From WHSW01 sp963769945 (GTDB lineage: Bacteria > Actinomycetota > Thermoleophilia > Solirubrobacterales > 70-9): a stretch of DNA of 64,000 nt. Below, one piece after another: positions 18,406 through 27,884 of this stretch. The translations under genes and the position numbers were made by a program. The stretch is taken from the NCBI GenBank assembly GCA_963769945.1, contig CAVYOA010000022.1:1-64000 (forward strand), read 5' to 3'. Under the pieces are notes generated by a model. It made no database searches. It had not been told where the DNA came from and was given only the letters and a program-made list of their open reading frames with translations. Each line of letters starts with the position of its first letter. The stretch's first letter is position 1.

Positions 18406-19794
18406 TTAGCCGAGCTTCGGGCTGGTCCAGGGCTTATCGAGATGCTCGAGCAGCAGGTCCTCGAGCTCATCCGCCGCGACCCGAGTCTGTTCGAGCGAGT
18501 CGCGGTCGCGCAGGGTCACCGTGCCGTCTTCCATCGTCTGGTGGTCGATCGTCACGCCCCAGGGGGTGCCGATCTCGTCCTGGCGGCGGTAGCGCTTGCC
18601 GATCGAGCCGCCGCCGTCGTACTCGGCCGCGAGCTTTCGCCGCAGCGAGCTGAAGATCTCGCGGGCGCGCTCGTCCATCCCCTCCTTGCTAAATAGCGGC
18701 AGGACCGCGACCTTCACCGGCGCCAGCTTCGGGTGCAGGCGCAGCACGGTGCGCTCGCGGCCCTCGACCTCTTCGACCTCATACGCATCGACGAGGAAGG
18801 CGAGCATCGCGCGGTCGACGCCGGCCGCCGGCTCGATCACGTGCGGCAGGTAGCGTTCGCCGCTGGTCTGGTCGACGTACTCAAGCTTCTCCCCGGAGTG
18901 CTCGGCGTGCTGAGTGAGGTCGAAGTTGCCACGGTCGGCGATTCCCTCGAGCTCGGAGAAGCCCATCGGGAACAGGTACTCGATGTCGGACGTTGCGCTC
19001 GAGTAATGCGAGAGCTCGTCGGCGCCATGGGCACGCAGGATCAGGTGGTCGGGGCGGATGCCGAGCTCGGTGTACCAGCGCATGCGCTCGGCCATCCAAT
19101 GCTCGTGCCACTTCTTCGTCTCATCGGGTGGGCAGAAGAACTCCATCTCCATTTGCTCGAACTCACGGGTACGAAAGATGAAGTTGCCCGGGGTGATCTC
19201 GTTGCGAAACGACTTGCCGATCTGGGCGATGCCGAATGGCGGCTTGACGCGGGAGAAGCTGAGCACGTTCTTGAAGTTGATGAAGATGCCCTGCGCCGTC
19301 TCGGGGCGCAGGTAGGCAGTCGAGCCCGAGTCCTTGACCGGTCCTACCGTGGTCTCGAACATGAGGTTGAACTCACGCGCGTCGGTGAGCTCGCAGTCGG
19401 GTCCCTCGCCGGCGAGCTTCGAGGGCTTTTGGCCACACTGCGAGTCGTCGAGGTGATCGGCGCGAAAGCGCAGCTTGCATGTCTTGCAGTCGACCATCGG
19501 ATCGCTGAAGCCGGCGAGATGGCCCGACGCCTCCCACACCTTGGGGTGCTGGATGATCGCCGAGTCGATCGCGACGATGTCGTCGCGGTCCTGCAGCATC
19601 GCGCGCCACCACTCGGCCTTGACGTTGTTCTTGAGCAGGACCCCGTAGTGGCCGTAGTCGTAGGTCGAGCCGACGCCGCCATAGATCTCCGACGAGGCGA
19701 AGATGAAGCCGCGACGCTTGCACAGCGCGACGACCTCGTCGAGGCTCGGGTCGCCCCTGGTGTCGACCGATTCGGTGTCCGGCGCGTCGCTCAC
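18406..19794 (-). CDS. glyS: Glycyl-tRNA synthetase (dimeric type)
   Basis: Charges tRNA-Gly with glycine. The 462-aa single-chain class II enzyme is the alpha2 type used by Actinobacteria. N-terminal RRGFIFASSEIYGGVGSTYDYG, Cys pairs in the insertion (CKTCKLRFRADHL), motif 2 RNEITPGNFIFRTREFEQME, and motif 3 IEPAAGVDRAMLAF are visible. The C-terminal anticodon-binding domain spans from about 365 on (PVKVAVLPLFSKEG; YRRQDEIGTPWGVTID). The start is ATG 19794 and it diverges from the FmdB gene. Confidence 0.95.
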   Translation of the reverse strand: MSDAPDTESVDTRGDPSLDEVVALCKRRGFIFASSEIYGGVGSTYDYGHYGVLLKNNVKAEWWRAMLQDRDDIVAIDSAIIQHPKVWEASGHLAGFSDPMVDCKTCKLRFRADHLDDSQCGQKPSKLAGEGPDCELTDAREFNLMFETTVGPVKDSGSTAYLRPETAQGIFINFKNVLSFSRVKPPFGIAQIGKSFRNEITPGNFIFRTREFEQMEMEFFCPPDETKKWHEHWMAERMRWYTELGIRPDHLILRAHGADELSHYSSATSDIEYLFPMGFSELEGIADRGNFDLTQHAEHSGEKLEYVDQTSGERYLPHVIEPAAGVDRAMLAFLVDAYEVEEVEGRERTVLRLHPKLAPVKVAVLPLFSKEGMDERAREIFSSLRRKLAAEYDGGGSIGKRYRRQDEIGTPWGVTIDHQTMEDGTVTLRDRDSLEQTRVAADELEDLLLEHLDKPWTSPKLG

Positions 19795-19890
19795 GCGCAG
19801 AACCCTAGATCAGTGATCTAGCTGTCGCGGACGCGGTTCCCTGGGGCACCGGCGATTGTCTGGATCGCCGATGGGCATAATCGCTCGCCG

Positions 19891-20234
19891 ATGCCGATCT
19901 ACGAATACCGCTGCAAGAAGGGCCATCAGTTCGAGGTCATCCAGTCGATGTCCGACGACCCTGTGACCAAGTGCGAGGTTTGTGGCGCGAAGGTCGAACG
20001 AGTCTTTCACCCGATCGCCGTCCACTTCAAAGGCTCAGGCTTCTACACGACCGACTACGCGAAGAAGGGCTCGGCAAACAGCAGCGGCGATTCAGAGTCC
20101 AAGAGCGAGTCAAGAAGTCCGATTCGAGCTCGAAGTCGGAGAAGGGCTCGAAGTCCGATTCCAGCTCGAAAGCGGATTCGGGATCCAAGTCCGACTCCAA
20201 GCCCGCGAAGAAGTCGTCCGACTACCACGCTTGA
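19891..20234 (+). CDS. FmdB family zinc-ribbon protein with Lys/Ser tail (one-base deletion in tail)
   Basis: Small regulatory-type zinc ribbon. MPIYEYRCKKGHQFE...CEVCG gives the FmdB metal-binding pattern in residues 1-35, followed by FHPIAVHFKGSGFY, which is also typical. The tail should be a Lys/Ser/Asp-rich stretch ending in SSDYHA at 20234. The sequence as given lacks one base near 20110 (GAGTCAAGAAG where GAGTCCAAGAAG is expected), which moves the rest into another frame. Repaired length is 114 aa. The tail is repetitive at the DNA level, so the deletion may be a sequence error. The zinc-ribbon part is intact. Confidence 0.8.
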
Positions 20235-20254
20235 CCCGCGCCCGCGCGGCACCG

Positions 20255-21460
20255 TTAGCTCTGCGGGCAGTTTGGCTCCTCCGGTGGCCGCTCGCCGAGC
20301 AGTTCCCTAGCCGCTCGCAGACATTCCTCGGGCGAGACGACGAGGTTGCCGGCGCCTGTAGTGGTTGAAGGCGTGAGCACGTCGGTGTCGCCGCTGCCGA
20401 TCGCGGTGGAGATCACGAGCTGGGGCATGGTCAGCATGCCCATGCTCGAGACCATCGCCTTGGGCGCGTTCCAGCCGATGATCGGGCCCTTGATCAAGTT
20501 CATCGGCAGCGAGGTGACGCTGGTCAGCTTGCCCTTGATGCCGTCGAGGATCAACTGCTGAAACTGGGCGCGCTCGACGTCGGTGCCGGCGAAGTCGCCG
20601 CTGCCGCACGTGTTCGAACGTGTGCGCGCAAGAGTGATCGCCTGAAAGCCGTCGAGGTGGTTCTCGCCTTTCTCGAGGTCGAGGTTGAAGCTGCCGTCTG
20701 AAACGTTCGAGCAGACCGGGCCAGGCAGGTCGACGTCGATGCCGCCGATCGTGTCGATGAAGCTGCGAAACCCGTCGAAGTCGATGATCGCGACCTCGTC
20801 GATCTCGAGTCCGAGCATGCCCTCGACCGTGCGGATCGCGAGCTTGGCGCCCCCGGAGGCGTAGGCCGAGTTGATTTTCTGCGGACCCTGGCCGGGGATC
20901 TCGGCAAGCGTGTCGCGAGGGATCGAGAGCTTGCGAAAGCTGCCGCCGCCGGCGCGGATGAGCATGATCGTGTCGGAGCGAAACGGCGCGTTCTTGCAGC
21001 TCGCGTCCTTTGCCCGCCCGCTGACCACCGCCTCGATGCACTTCGTCGGCTCTGCCTCCTCGGGCCCTGCGAACGCACCCGAGCGAACATCGGTTCCGAG
21101 CACGAGGATCGTCTGCGGTGAGGCGATCATGAACGGGTCGCCGGCAAGCTCATCGCTGACCCCGTCCGCCAGCTTCGACTTCTGGATCTGCGCCGAGATT
21201 GCAAAGGCGACGAAGCTGAGCACGATCCAGGCGAAGACGCCGATCAGCGCCCACTTCCCAACCCGCCGCCAAAGCGGCCGATCGTCGGAGGCCGACGACA
21301 AAGGCTTCGGCGGCTTGTCGTCGCCGTCGCCGCCGCGCTTGAAGCGGTCACCGAGCCCGCTGAGATCGGGCTTGCGCACGAGGTCGCCGAGCCGCCGTCT
21401 CGACTTATAGACGGCATAGTCCGGCTTCTCCGGCGGTGTCGGAGGATCGCCCTCGGCCAT
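20255..21460 (-). CDS. LytR-CpsA-Psr (LCP) family cell-wall ligase
   Basis: Transfers undecaprenyl-linked polymers (teichoic-acid-like or arabinogalactan-like) to peptidoglycan on the outer membrane face. The 401-aa protein has a cytoplasmic N-terminus of about 65 residues, one transmembrane segment (WALIGVFAWIVLSFVAFAI, about 68-86), then the LCP domain: ILVLGTDVR, FRSDTIMLIR with pyrophosphate-binding Arg, KLSIPRDTLAEIPG, KINSAYASGG, IDFDGFRSFIDTIGGIDVDL, and LDGFQAITLARTRS. Four or more external Cys may form disulfides. Start is ATG 21460, and it is divergent from the ROK kinase. Confidence 0.92.
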   Translation of the reverse strand: MAEGDPPTPPEKPDYAVYKSRRRLGDLVRKPDLSGLGDRFKRGGDGDDKPPKPLSSASDDRPLWRRVGKWALIGVFAWIVLSFVAFAISAQIQKSKLADGVSDELAGDPFMIASPQTILVLGTDVRSGAFAGPEEAEPTKCIEAVVSGRAKDASCKNAPFRSDTIMLIRAGGGSFRKLSIPRDTLAEIPGQGPQKINSAYASGGAKLAIRTVEGMLGLEIDEVAIIDFDGFRSFIDTIGGIDVDLPGPVCSNVSDGSFNLDLEKGENHLDGFQAITLARTRSNTCGSGDFAGTDVERAQFQQLILDGIKGKLTSVTSLPMNLIKGPIIGWNAPKAMVSSMGMLTMPQLVISTAIGSGDTDVLTPSTTTGAGNLVVSPEECLRAARELLGERPPEEPNCPQS

Positions 21461-21514
21461 GAGCTATCAATACCGCATGCCCCCTGCAATCTCCTGCCGA
21501 CGCCGGGAGCGCGA

Positions 21515-22480
21515 GTGAGATCCTCGATCGGCGTTGATCTCGGCGGGACGAAAATGGCGATCGGGGTGGTCGACCAAGAACGCAACGTTCTTCACCGGTC
21601 GATCGTTCCATCAGCGGGACTGGAGCTGCCCGAGCTGCTCGAAACGCTGGAATCCGAGCTGCGCACCGCGGTGCGGGCCGAGCCCGCGGCTGAGGCAATC
21701 GGGCTCGGGATTCCGTGCACGATCGATCGCGAGCGCGGCTTCGCCATCAGCGCCGTCAACCTGCCGATCGTCGACGTCCCGATCCGGGACCTGATCGGCG
21801 AGCGCCTCGGCCTGCCGACCTTCATCGACAACGACGGCAACACCGCGGCGCTGGCCGAGCAGCGATTCGGCGCGGGGGAAGGGATGCGCAATCTTGTCCT
21901 GCTCACGATCGGGACCGGGATCGGCGGCGGCCTCGTGCTCGAGGGCGAGGTCTATCGCGGCACGCGCGGTGCCGGCGTCGAGCTCGGACACGTCGTCATC
22001 GATGCGGACGGCCCGCACTGCCAGGGCAACTGTCCGAACCGTGGCTGCGTCGAAGCGCTGGCATCGGGCACCGCGCTCGGCCGCGAAGGCCGTCTTGCCG
22101 CCGAGGCGAACCCCGACTCGACCCTCGGCGCCGCCCTCGCCAACGGCGATCAGATCGACGGCCGTTTCGTCACCGAGGCGGCGATCGCGGGCGATCCGGC
22201 CTCGATCGAGGTCGTCGCCCTGATCGGCCGTCGCCTCGGCGTCGCGCTGTCGAGCCTCGCGAACATCTTCGAACCCGACGCAATCGTGATCGGCGGCGGC
22301 GCCTCCGCCGCCGGCGAGTTGCTGTTCGAGCCCGCGCGGGAGGTCCTGCGGGCGCGGGCACTACCGCCGATGAACGAGACACCTGTGCTCGCGGCCGAGC
22401 TCGGGCCCGAGGCGGGGATGATCGGTGCGGCGACGATGGCGCTGGAGGAATGCGCCGGCGCTGAGCGAGCGAGCGGCTGA
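21515..22480 (+). CDS. ROK family sugar kinase (glucokinase-like)
   Basis: Phosphorylates glucose or a related hexose with ATP. The 321-aa protein has the phosphate motif GVDLGGTKMAIGVVD at residues 5-19, the sugar-binding loop FIDNDGNTAALAEQ with catalytic Asp, ELGHVVID, and the ROK zinc motif C-x4-C-x4-C (HCQGNCPNRGCVEALASG). No N-terminal helix-turn-helix is present, so it is a kinase rather than a repressor. GTG 21515 is the start. The stop overlaps the rsmI start (TGATG). Confidence 0.9.
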   Translation: MRSSIGVDLGGTKMAIGVVDQERNVLHRSIVPSAGLELPELLETLESELRTAVRAEPAAEAIGLGIPCTIDRERGFAISAVNLPIVDVPIRDLIGERLGLPTFIDNDGNTAALAEQRFGAGEGMRNLVLLTIGTGIGGGLVLEGEVYRGTRGAGVELGHVVIDADGPHCQGNCPNRGCVEALASGTALGREGRLAAEANPDSTLGAALANGDQIDGRFVTEAAIAGDPASIEVVALIGRRLGVALSSLANIFEPDAIVIGGGASAAGELLFEPAREVLRARALPPMNETPVLAAELGPEAGMIGAATMALEECAGAERASG

Positions 22481-23304
22481 TGGCGGGCCGGCTGATCGTC
22501 TGTCCGACTCCGATCGGCAACGTCGAGGACATCAGCGTGCGTGCCCTGCGCGCGCTGGAGGAGGCCGACCTCGTTGCCTGCGAGGACACGCGCCGTGCGG
22601 GGCGCCTCTACGAGCGCCTCGAGATCGCGCGGCCGCGCCTCGTCTCCAACCACGAGGGCAACGAGAAGCAGCGCGCGCGACAGCTCGTGCAGCAGATCGA
22701 GCGCGGCGCCAAGGTTGTCCTGATCTCCGACGCCGGTACGCCGATGATCTCCGACCCTGGCTATCCCCTGGTGCATGCTTGTATCGAGCGCGGCCTCGAA
22801 GTCGAAGTGCTTCCGGGACCGTCATCGGTGATCACCGCGCTCGTCGCCTCAGGCCTGCCCGTTGACCGCTGGCGCTTCGAGGGTTTCTTGCCCCGCCGGT
22901 CTGGCGAGCTCGAGCGCGTGCTCAACTCGCCCGAGACCGTGGTCGCGTTCGAATCGCCGCGTCGCCTGCCGTCCTCGCTCTCCGCCCTGGCAGCCCTCGC
23001 GCCCGACCGTGGCGCCGCAGTTTGTCGCGAATTAACAAAGCTTCACGAGGAGGTCGCCAGGGGCACCCTGAGCGATCTCGCTCGCCACTTTCGCGTCGAG
23101 CCCAAGGGTGAGATCGTGGTCGTGCTCGCGCCCGCTTCTGCGCATGCCGCCACGTCTGACGTGGCCTTTGCCGTTGATGCGCTGCGGCGGTTGGTGCAGT
23201 CAGGCGCGCGCCCGCGAGCGGCGGCGAGCGTGGTCGCGGCGCTGACCGGAACGAGGGCAAACGACCTCTATCGGGGGCTTACCGGTCGCGATCCCCGCGA
23301 GTGA
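22480..23304 (+). CDS. rsmI: 16S rRNA (cytidine1402-2'-O)-methyltransferase
   Basis: SAM-dependent methyltransferase of the tetrapyrrole methylase fold that modifies C1402 of 16S rRNA. The 274-aa protein contains LIVCPTPIGNVEDISVRAL (N-terminus), CEDTRRAG, VSNHEGNE, VLISDAGTPMISDPGYPLV, VLPGPSSVITALVASGLP and FEGFLPRRSGE, all diagnostic of RsmI. The start overlaps the ROK kinase stop by one base. An 88-nt gap separates it from the mce cluster. Confidence 0.94.
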   Translation: MAGRLIVCPTPIGNVEDISVRALRALEEADLVACEDTRRAGRLYERLEIARPRLVSNHEGNEKQRARQLVQQIERGAKVVLISDAGTPMISDPGYPLVHACIERGLEVEVLPGPSSVITALVASGLPVDRWRFEGFLPRRSGELERVLNSPETVVAFESPRRLPSSLSALAALAPDRGAAVCRELTKLHEEVARGTLSDLARHFRVEPKGEIVVVLAPASAHAATSDVAFAVDALRRLVQSGARPRAAASVVAALTGTRANDLYRGLTGRDPRE

Positions 23305-23392
23305 GGGATAGAGTTCGAGACGAGGAGAAGCGTCCACCCGGGCGAAGGTTCGGGCCTCGCCGTCAAAATAAGGGCCGGCGGTGCTGAGGGGC

Positions 23393-24832
23393 ATGGACGC
23401 TCAAGCGGCAAGCGAGGAGAGAGGCGAAGGCACACCCGGAGTGCAGGGAGAGCAACCGGATACTGGATCAAGGGGGCGGACCCTTGCCCGCATTGCGGGC
23501 GTCGGCGCGCTGGTCGTACTTGCCGTTTTGGCCGTGACCGTCCTCTTCGGCGGCGCCAGCGGTCACAACTACGAGCTTCTCTTTCCGACCGGCGGTCAGC
23601 TTGTCCCCGGTAACGAGGTTCTTGTGGGCGGCCAGCCGATCGGCACCGTCGACGACATCGTTCTCACCGACGATGCGCAGGCGGCCGTCGGCATCACCGT
23701 CGACGAGCCGCTGCATCAAGGCACGACGGCGATGATCCGGGCGGCCTCGCTCTCGGGCGTCGCCAATCGCTACATCTCGATCTCGCCCGGACCCAACAGC
23801 GAGGACGAGATCCCCGACGGCGGCCAGATCGAGTCCGAGAAGACGCAGGCTCCGGTCGACCTCGACCAGCTCTTCAACACGCTCGACGCGCCCACCGTCA
23901 AGTCGCTTCAGAAGGTGATCGAGGGACAGGCAACGATCTACGACGGCAACACCGAGGCTGCGCGCGAGACCTACAAGTACTTCGCTCCCAGCCTGCAGGC
24001 GGGCGAGCGCCTGCTCGCCGAGCTGAGCCGCGACGAGGAGGCCCTGAGCCGCTTCTTGGTCGAGGGCGGCCGAGTTTTCGGAGCGGTCGCATCCCGCCGC
24101 GACGATCTTTCGGCGCTGACCGAGAATGCCAACCAAGCGTTCGGCGCGATCGCAAGCGAGAGCGAGGCGTTTGATGGCGCCCTTGCGCAGCTGCCTCCGG
24201 CGATGCGTCAGGCCAACACCACGTTCGTCAACCTGCGGGCCGCGCTCGATGACCTCGACCCGGTTATCGCCGACATCGGCGAGGTCGCGCCCGATCTGCC
24301 CGGGTTCCTTCGCGACCTGCGGCCCGTCGCTCGCGACGCGGTGCCCGTGTTTGGAGATCTGCGTCTCGCGCTCGGCCGCGATGGCAAAGCCAACGACCTC
24401 ACCGACGCGCTCATCGACCTCCCACCGGCAGCAAATTCTGCCGACACCGCCGTGCCGCGAACGATCACTGCCCTCGACGACTCCCAGCACATCTTCGAGT
24501 TCGCCCGGCCTTACTCCCCTGATCTGATCAGCCTCGTCTCCAAGCTTGGTTCCGCCGCAGGCGGTTACGACTTCAGCGGCCACTATTTGCGCACGCAGCC
24601 GGCCGGGTCGAATCTGTTCGATTACAACGAGCTCACCGAGGAGCTCGAGCCGATCACGATGGCCGAGATGTTCGACGCCTATTCGGCGTTTGCACGAGGG
24701 CCCTTCACCCGCTGCCCCGGTGGATCGACCCAGGCCAACGCCGGCTTCCCGACGCCAACCGATCACCCCTTCCTGGACGGCGGCGATCTCGCCGGCCAGT
24801 GTGATCCCGACGACGTGCCGCCAGGTCCATGA
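23393..24832 (+). CDS. Mce/MlaD-family lipid-transport protein, first of six
   Basis: Predicted periplasmic lipid-tunnel subunit of 479 aa. A cytoplasmic N-terminus of about 30 residues is followed by a transmembrane anchor (GVGALVVLAVLAVTVLFGG) and a single MCE domain at about 57-130 (YELLFPTGGQLVPGNEVLVG, GGQPIGTVDDIVL). A long helical region predicted to form the channel occupies about 150-330. ATG 23393 is preferred over the in-frame GTG 23381 because GAGGGGC precedes it. The stop overlaps the next mce start (ATGA). Known members feed an MlaE/YrbE ABC permease, which is not found here. Confidence 0.85.
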   Translation: MDAQAASEERGEGTPGVQGEQPDTGSRGRTLARIAGVGALVVLAVLAVTVLFGGASGHNYELLFPTGGQLVPGNEVLVGGQPIGTVDDIVLTDDAQAAVGITVDEPLHQGTTAMIRAASLSGVANRYISISPGPNSEDEIPDGGQIESEKTQAPVDLDQLFNTLDAPTVKSLQKVIEGQATIYDGNTEAARETYKYFAPSLQAGERLLAELSRDEEALSRFLVEGGRVFGAVASRRDDLSALTENANQAFGAIASESEAFDGALAQLPPAMRQANTTFVNLRAALDDLDPVIADIGEVAPDLPGFLRDLRPVARDAVPVFGDLRLALGRDGKANDLTDALIDLPPAANSADTAVPRTITALDDSQHIFEFARPYSPDLISLVSKLGSAAGGYDFSGHYLRTQPAGSNLFDYNELTEELEPITMAEMFDAYSAFARGPFTRCPGGSTQANAGFPTPTDHPFLDGGDLAGQCDPDDVPPGP

Positions 24833-26442
24833 GGCGCATCCTCGCAGCCCTCGTCTGCTCCATCGCGGTTATCGCCGTGCTCGTTGCCGGCACCGCCGCC
24901 GGCGGCGAGGAGGGGGTGTACGAGGTCCGTGCGATCTTCGATAACGCCAGCTTCATCGTTCCGGACGAGGAGATCCGGGTGGCCGGGGCAAAGATCGGCG
25001 TCGTCGAGGAGATTGACGTCGCCGGCACCGAAGAGGCCGCCCTCGCCAACGGCGACCCCGCCCCCGGCAAGGCCGTGGTCGTGATGAGGATCACCGATCC
25101 TGGGTTCCAGGACTTCCGCTCCGACGCCTCCTGTCTGATCCGGCCCCAGTCGCTGATCGGTGAGAAGTTCGTGGAATGCGAGCTGACTCAGCCGCGGGCT
25201 GCGTCGTCGCCCCTGCCCCCACCTCTCGAGCAGATCGGCGAGGGCGAGCCCGGCGAGGGGCAGTACCTGTTGCCGCTTGAGCAAAACGGCAAGGCGGTCG
25301 ACCTCGACCTCGTCAACAACATCATGGAAGAGCCCTATCCGGACCGCTTCCGCTTGATCCTCAATGATCTCGGCGCCGGGTTCGCCGCCCGTGGCGACGA
25401 ACTCGCGGAGATCATCGAGCGCTCGAACCCGGCGCTGCGAGAGACAAATGAGGTGCTGGCGACGCTGGCGCGCCAGAACGACAAGCTCGAACAGCTTGCG
25501 ACCGACTCTGACGCGATCCTCGGAGCGCTCGCTCGCGAGCGCGAGAGCGTCGCCGGGTTCATCAGCGAGTCGACCGTCACGGCCGAGGCGACGGCCGAGC
25601 GCCGGGAGGACCTCGAGGAGACCTTCGCCCGTTTCCCGAGCTTCCTGCGCGAGCTGCGCGCGACGATGTCCGAGCTGCGTAACTTCAGCGACGAAGCCAC
25701 ACCCGTTTTCGCCGACCTCGGGGACGCGGCCCCGTCGCTGACCAGGGTGAACCGCCTGCTGGAGCCGTTCTCCAACGCGGGCACCGGCGCTCTCACGAGC
25801 CTCGGCGATGCAGCCGAGGCGTCTGCCCCCGATCTCGTTGCCTCCGATTCGGTCCTGCGCCAGGTCCGAACCCTGGCCAAGAGCGGCGAGGGGCCAATGC
25901 GGGACTTCGCCAAGCTGCTGTCGACGCTCCGTCGCACCGACGGCACCGAGTACCTGCTCGAGACGATCTTCGGGATCGGCGGAAGTCTGAACACCTTCGA
26001 CAGCTACGGCCACTTCCTGCGCGCACTGATCCCGACGAACACCTGCTTCGACTACACATCGATCTTGCAGCCGGGCTGTGGCGCCAACTTCACCGGCCCC
26101 GCGGCGCCGGTGGCCTTCTCGTCGGCCGAGCAGAAGGCCGAGTTCAAGCGCTTGCTGCGCGAGGCAGGCGTCGACTCCACGGGCTCGAGCAGTCGCGATC
26201 GCGGTCAGACCCCGGCGCAGGGCGAGAGCCGCTCCGCGGGCGGCACGCCGGCGCCGGCTGACGACGCTGCTGGGCCGCTGCCTGACGTGCAGAGCGAGTT
26301 CGCGCCGTCGTCGCCGCAAGCACCACCCGCGTCGCCGAGCGACCCTGACGCGCCCGGTCTCGACGCCACGGCGGAGCCGAACATGCGCTCCGCCATTGAC
26401 CTGCTCGATTTCCTCATCGGCAGCAGGAGGGGGGCGCGATGA
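24829..26442 (+). CDS. Mce/MlaD-family lipid-transport protein, second of six
   Basis: A 537-aa protein with a signal-anchor at residues 4-25 (ILAALVCSIAVIAVLVAG), MCE domain at about 30-125 (YEVRAIFDNASFIVPDEEIR, GAKIGVVEEIDV), and a helical rod to about 380. A Pro/Ser/Ala-rich low-complexity stretch follows (about 450-510), then a short terminal helix (RSAIDLLDFLIGSRRG). The low-complexity tail resembles proline-rich tails of some actinobacterial Mce proteins that reach across the wall. Overlaps both neighbours by ATGA, so translation is coupled. Confidence 0.85.
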   Translation: MRRILAALVCSIAVIAVLVAGTAAGGEEGVYEVRAIFDNASFIVPDEEIRVAGAKIGVVEEIDVAGTEEAALANGDPAPGKAVVVMRITDPGFQDFRSDASCLIRPQSLIGEKFVECELTQPRAASSPLPPPLEQIGEGEPGEGQYLLPLEQNGKAVDLDLVNNIMEEPYPDRFRLILNDLGAGFAARGDELAEIIERSNPALRETNEVLATLARQNDKLEQLATDSDAILGALARERESVAGFISESTVTAEATAERREDLEETFARFPSFLRELRATMSELRNFSDEATPVFADLGDAAPSLTRVNRLLEPFSNAGTGALTSLGDAAEASAPDLVASDSVLRQVRTLAKSGEGPMRDFAKLLSTLRRTDGTEYLLETIFGIGGSLNTFDSYGHFLRALIPTNTCFDYTSILQPGCGANFTGPAAPVAFSSAEQKAEFKRLLREAGVDSTGSSSRDRGQTPAQGESRSAGGTPAPADDAAGPLPDVQSEFAPSSPQAPPASPSDPDAPGLDATAEPNMRSAIDLLDFLIGSRRGAR

Positions 26443-27884
26443 GGCGTGGCAGCGGCGTTGCCGCGAACCTGTCTGCGAGCCCGACGATGATCGGCGCGCT
26501 GACGGTGATGGTCGTCATCCTCGCCGTGTTTCTCGCTTACAACGCGAACAGCGGCCTGCCCTTCGTCCCCTCCTACCGAGTCTCTGCCGAGCTCCCCCAC
26601 GCCGAAGGTCTCGTAGCCGGCAACGAAGTTCGCGTCGGCGGTGTGCGCGTAGGCCAGATCGAGGCGATCAGAGGTGTCCAGAACGCCGAAACCGGAGAGG
26701 CGAACGCAGTCCTCGAGCTCAAGCTGAATCAAGACATCGAGCCGATCCCCGACGACTCCACGCTCATCGTGCGTGCCCGCTCGGCACTCGGGCTCAAATA
26801 CCTGGAGATCAACCAGGGGACGTCGACGACCGGGTTCGAGGCAGGCTCGGTGCTCCCGATTTCGCTGGCGACGCCCGAGCCGGTCGAGATCGACGAGGTC
26901 CTGAGCACCTTTGACGCCCCGACTCAGGTTGCGATCCGCGACAACCTGTTCGAGTTCGGTAACGCGCTTGCGGGGCGCGGCCCGGCCCTGAACGCTGCCC
27001 TGGGCGAGCTGCCGGGCGCGCTCGAGGTGCTCGAGCCCGTGATGGAGAACCTCTCCGCTCCTGAGACCAGGCTCGAGCGGTTCTTCGTCGCGATTGCCGC
27101 CGCCGCAGCTGAGGTCGCGCCGGTAGCCGAGACTCAGGCGGAGCTCTTCGTCAATCTCGACACCACTTTCACCGCGCTTGCCGACGTCGCGCGACCGTTC
27201 ATCCAGGAAACGATCTCCGAAACGCCGCCGACATTCGCGGTCGCCGAGCAGACGATGCCGACGATCCGGCCCTTCCTCGCCAACAGCGCGACGCTGTTCT
27301 CCGAGCTGCGCCCGGGCGTCCAGGAGCTGGCCGCTACCGCGCCGACGATCGGCGATGCGCTCGAGGCCGGTGTGCCGGCGCTGCGCGATTCGCCGACTCT
27401 GAACCGCGAGCTCGCGCCTACCGCCAGCGCGCTGCGCCGCTTCAACGACGACGCCGGCGCTCGCTCCGGGCTCGCGCGCCTGCAGCAGACCTTTGACATT
27501 GGCGGGCCGGCGATTCGCTTCATCGCTCCAGCGCAGACGGTTTGCAACTACGCCACCCTGCTGTTCCGCAACCTTGCCAGCGCGACCAGCCAGGGCTCCA
27601 ACGGCGGCCGCTGGCAACGCGTGACCGTGTTCGAGCCGCCCGTGGGGCCCAACAACGAGGGCACCATCTCCGCAGCGCCTGCCAACGGCGGCGGCGATAT
27701 CGAAAACTTCCTCCACTTCAACCCCTACCCGAACACCGCCAGCCCTGGTCAGAGCCCGATCGAGTGCGAGGCCGGCAACGAGCCCTACGCGGTCGGCCAG
27801 CAGGTGATCGGCAACGCCCCCGGCAACCAGGGGGTCACCACAGCTGACCAGCTTCCCAGCCAGATCGCGGCGGGTGAGCGATGA
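26439..27884 (+). CDS. Mce/MlaD-family lipid-transport protein, third of six
   Basis: A 481-aa protein: anchor at about 17-35 (MIGALTVMVVILAVFLAY), MCE domain at about 44-125 (YRVSAELPHAEGLVAGNEVR, GGVRVGQIEAIRG), and helical tunnel region to about 360. A C-terminal globular segment carries two Cys, one in QTVCNYATLLFRN and one in PIECEAGN. The segment around FNPYPN is like the C-terminal blocks of other actinobacterial Mce proteins. Start overlaps the preceding stop and its own stop overlaps the next start. Confidence 0.85.
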   Translation: MRRGSGVAANLSASPTMIGALTVMVVILAVFLAYNANSGLPFVPSYRVSAELPHAEGLVAGNEVRVGGVRVGQIEAIRGVQNAETGEANAVLELKLNQDIEPIPDDSTLIVRARSALGLKYLEINQGTSTTGFEAGSVLPISLATPEPVEIDEVLSTFDAPTQVAIRDNLFEFGNALAGRGPALNAALGELPGALEVLEPVMENLSAPETRLERFFVAIAAAAAEVAPVAETQAELFVNLDTTFTALADVARPFIQETISETPPTFAVAEQTMPTIRPFLANSATLFSELRPGVQELAATAPTIGDALEAGVPALRDSPTLNRELAPTASALRRFNDDAGARSGLARLQQTFDIGGPAIRFIAPAQTVCNYATLLFRNLASATSQGSNGGRWQRVTVFEPPVGPNNEGTISAAPANGGGDIENFLHFNPYPNTASPGQSPIECEAGNEPYAVGQQVIGNAPGNQGVTTADQLPSQIAAGER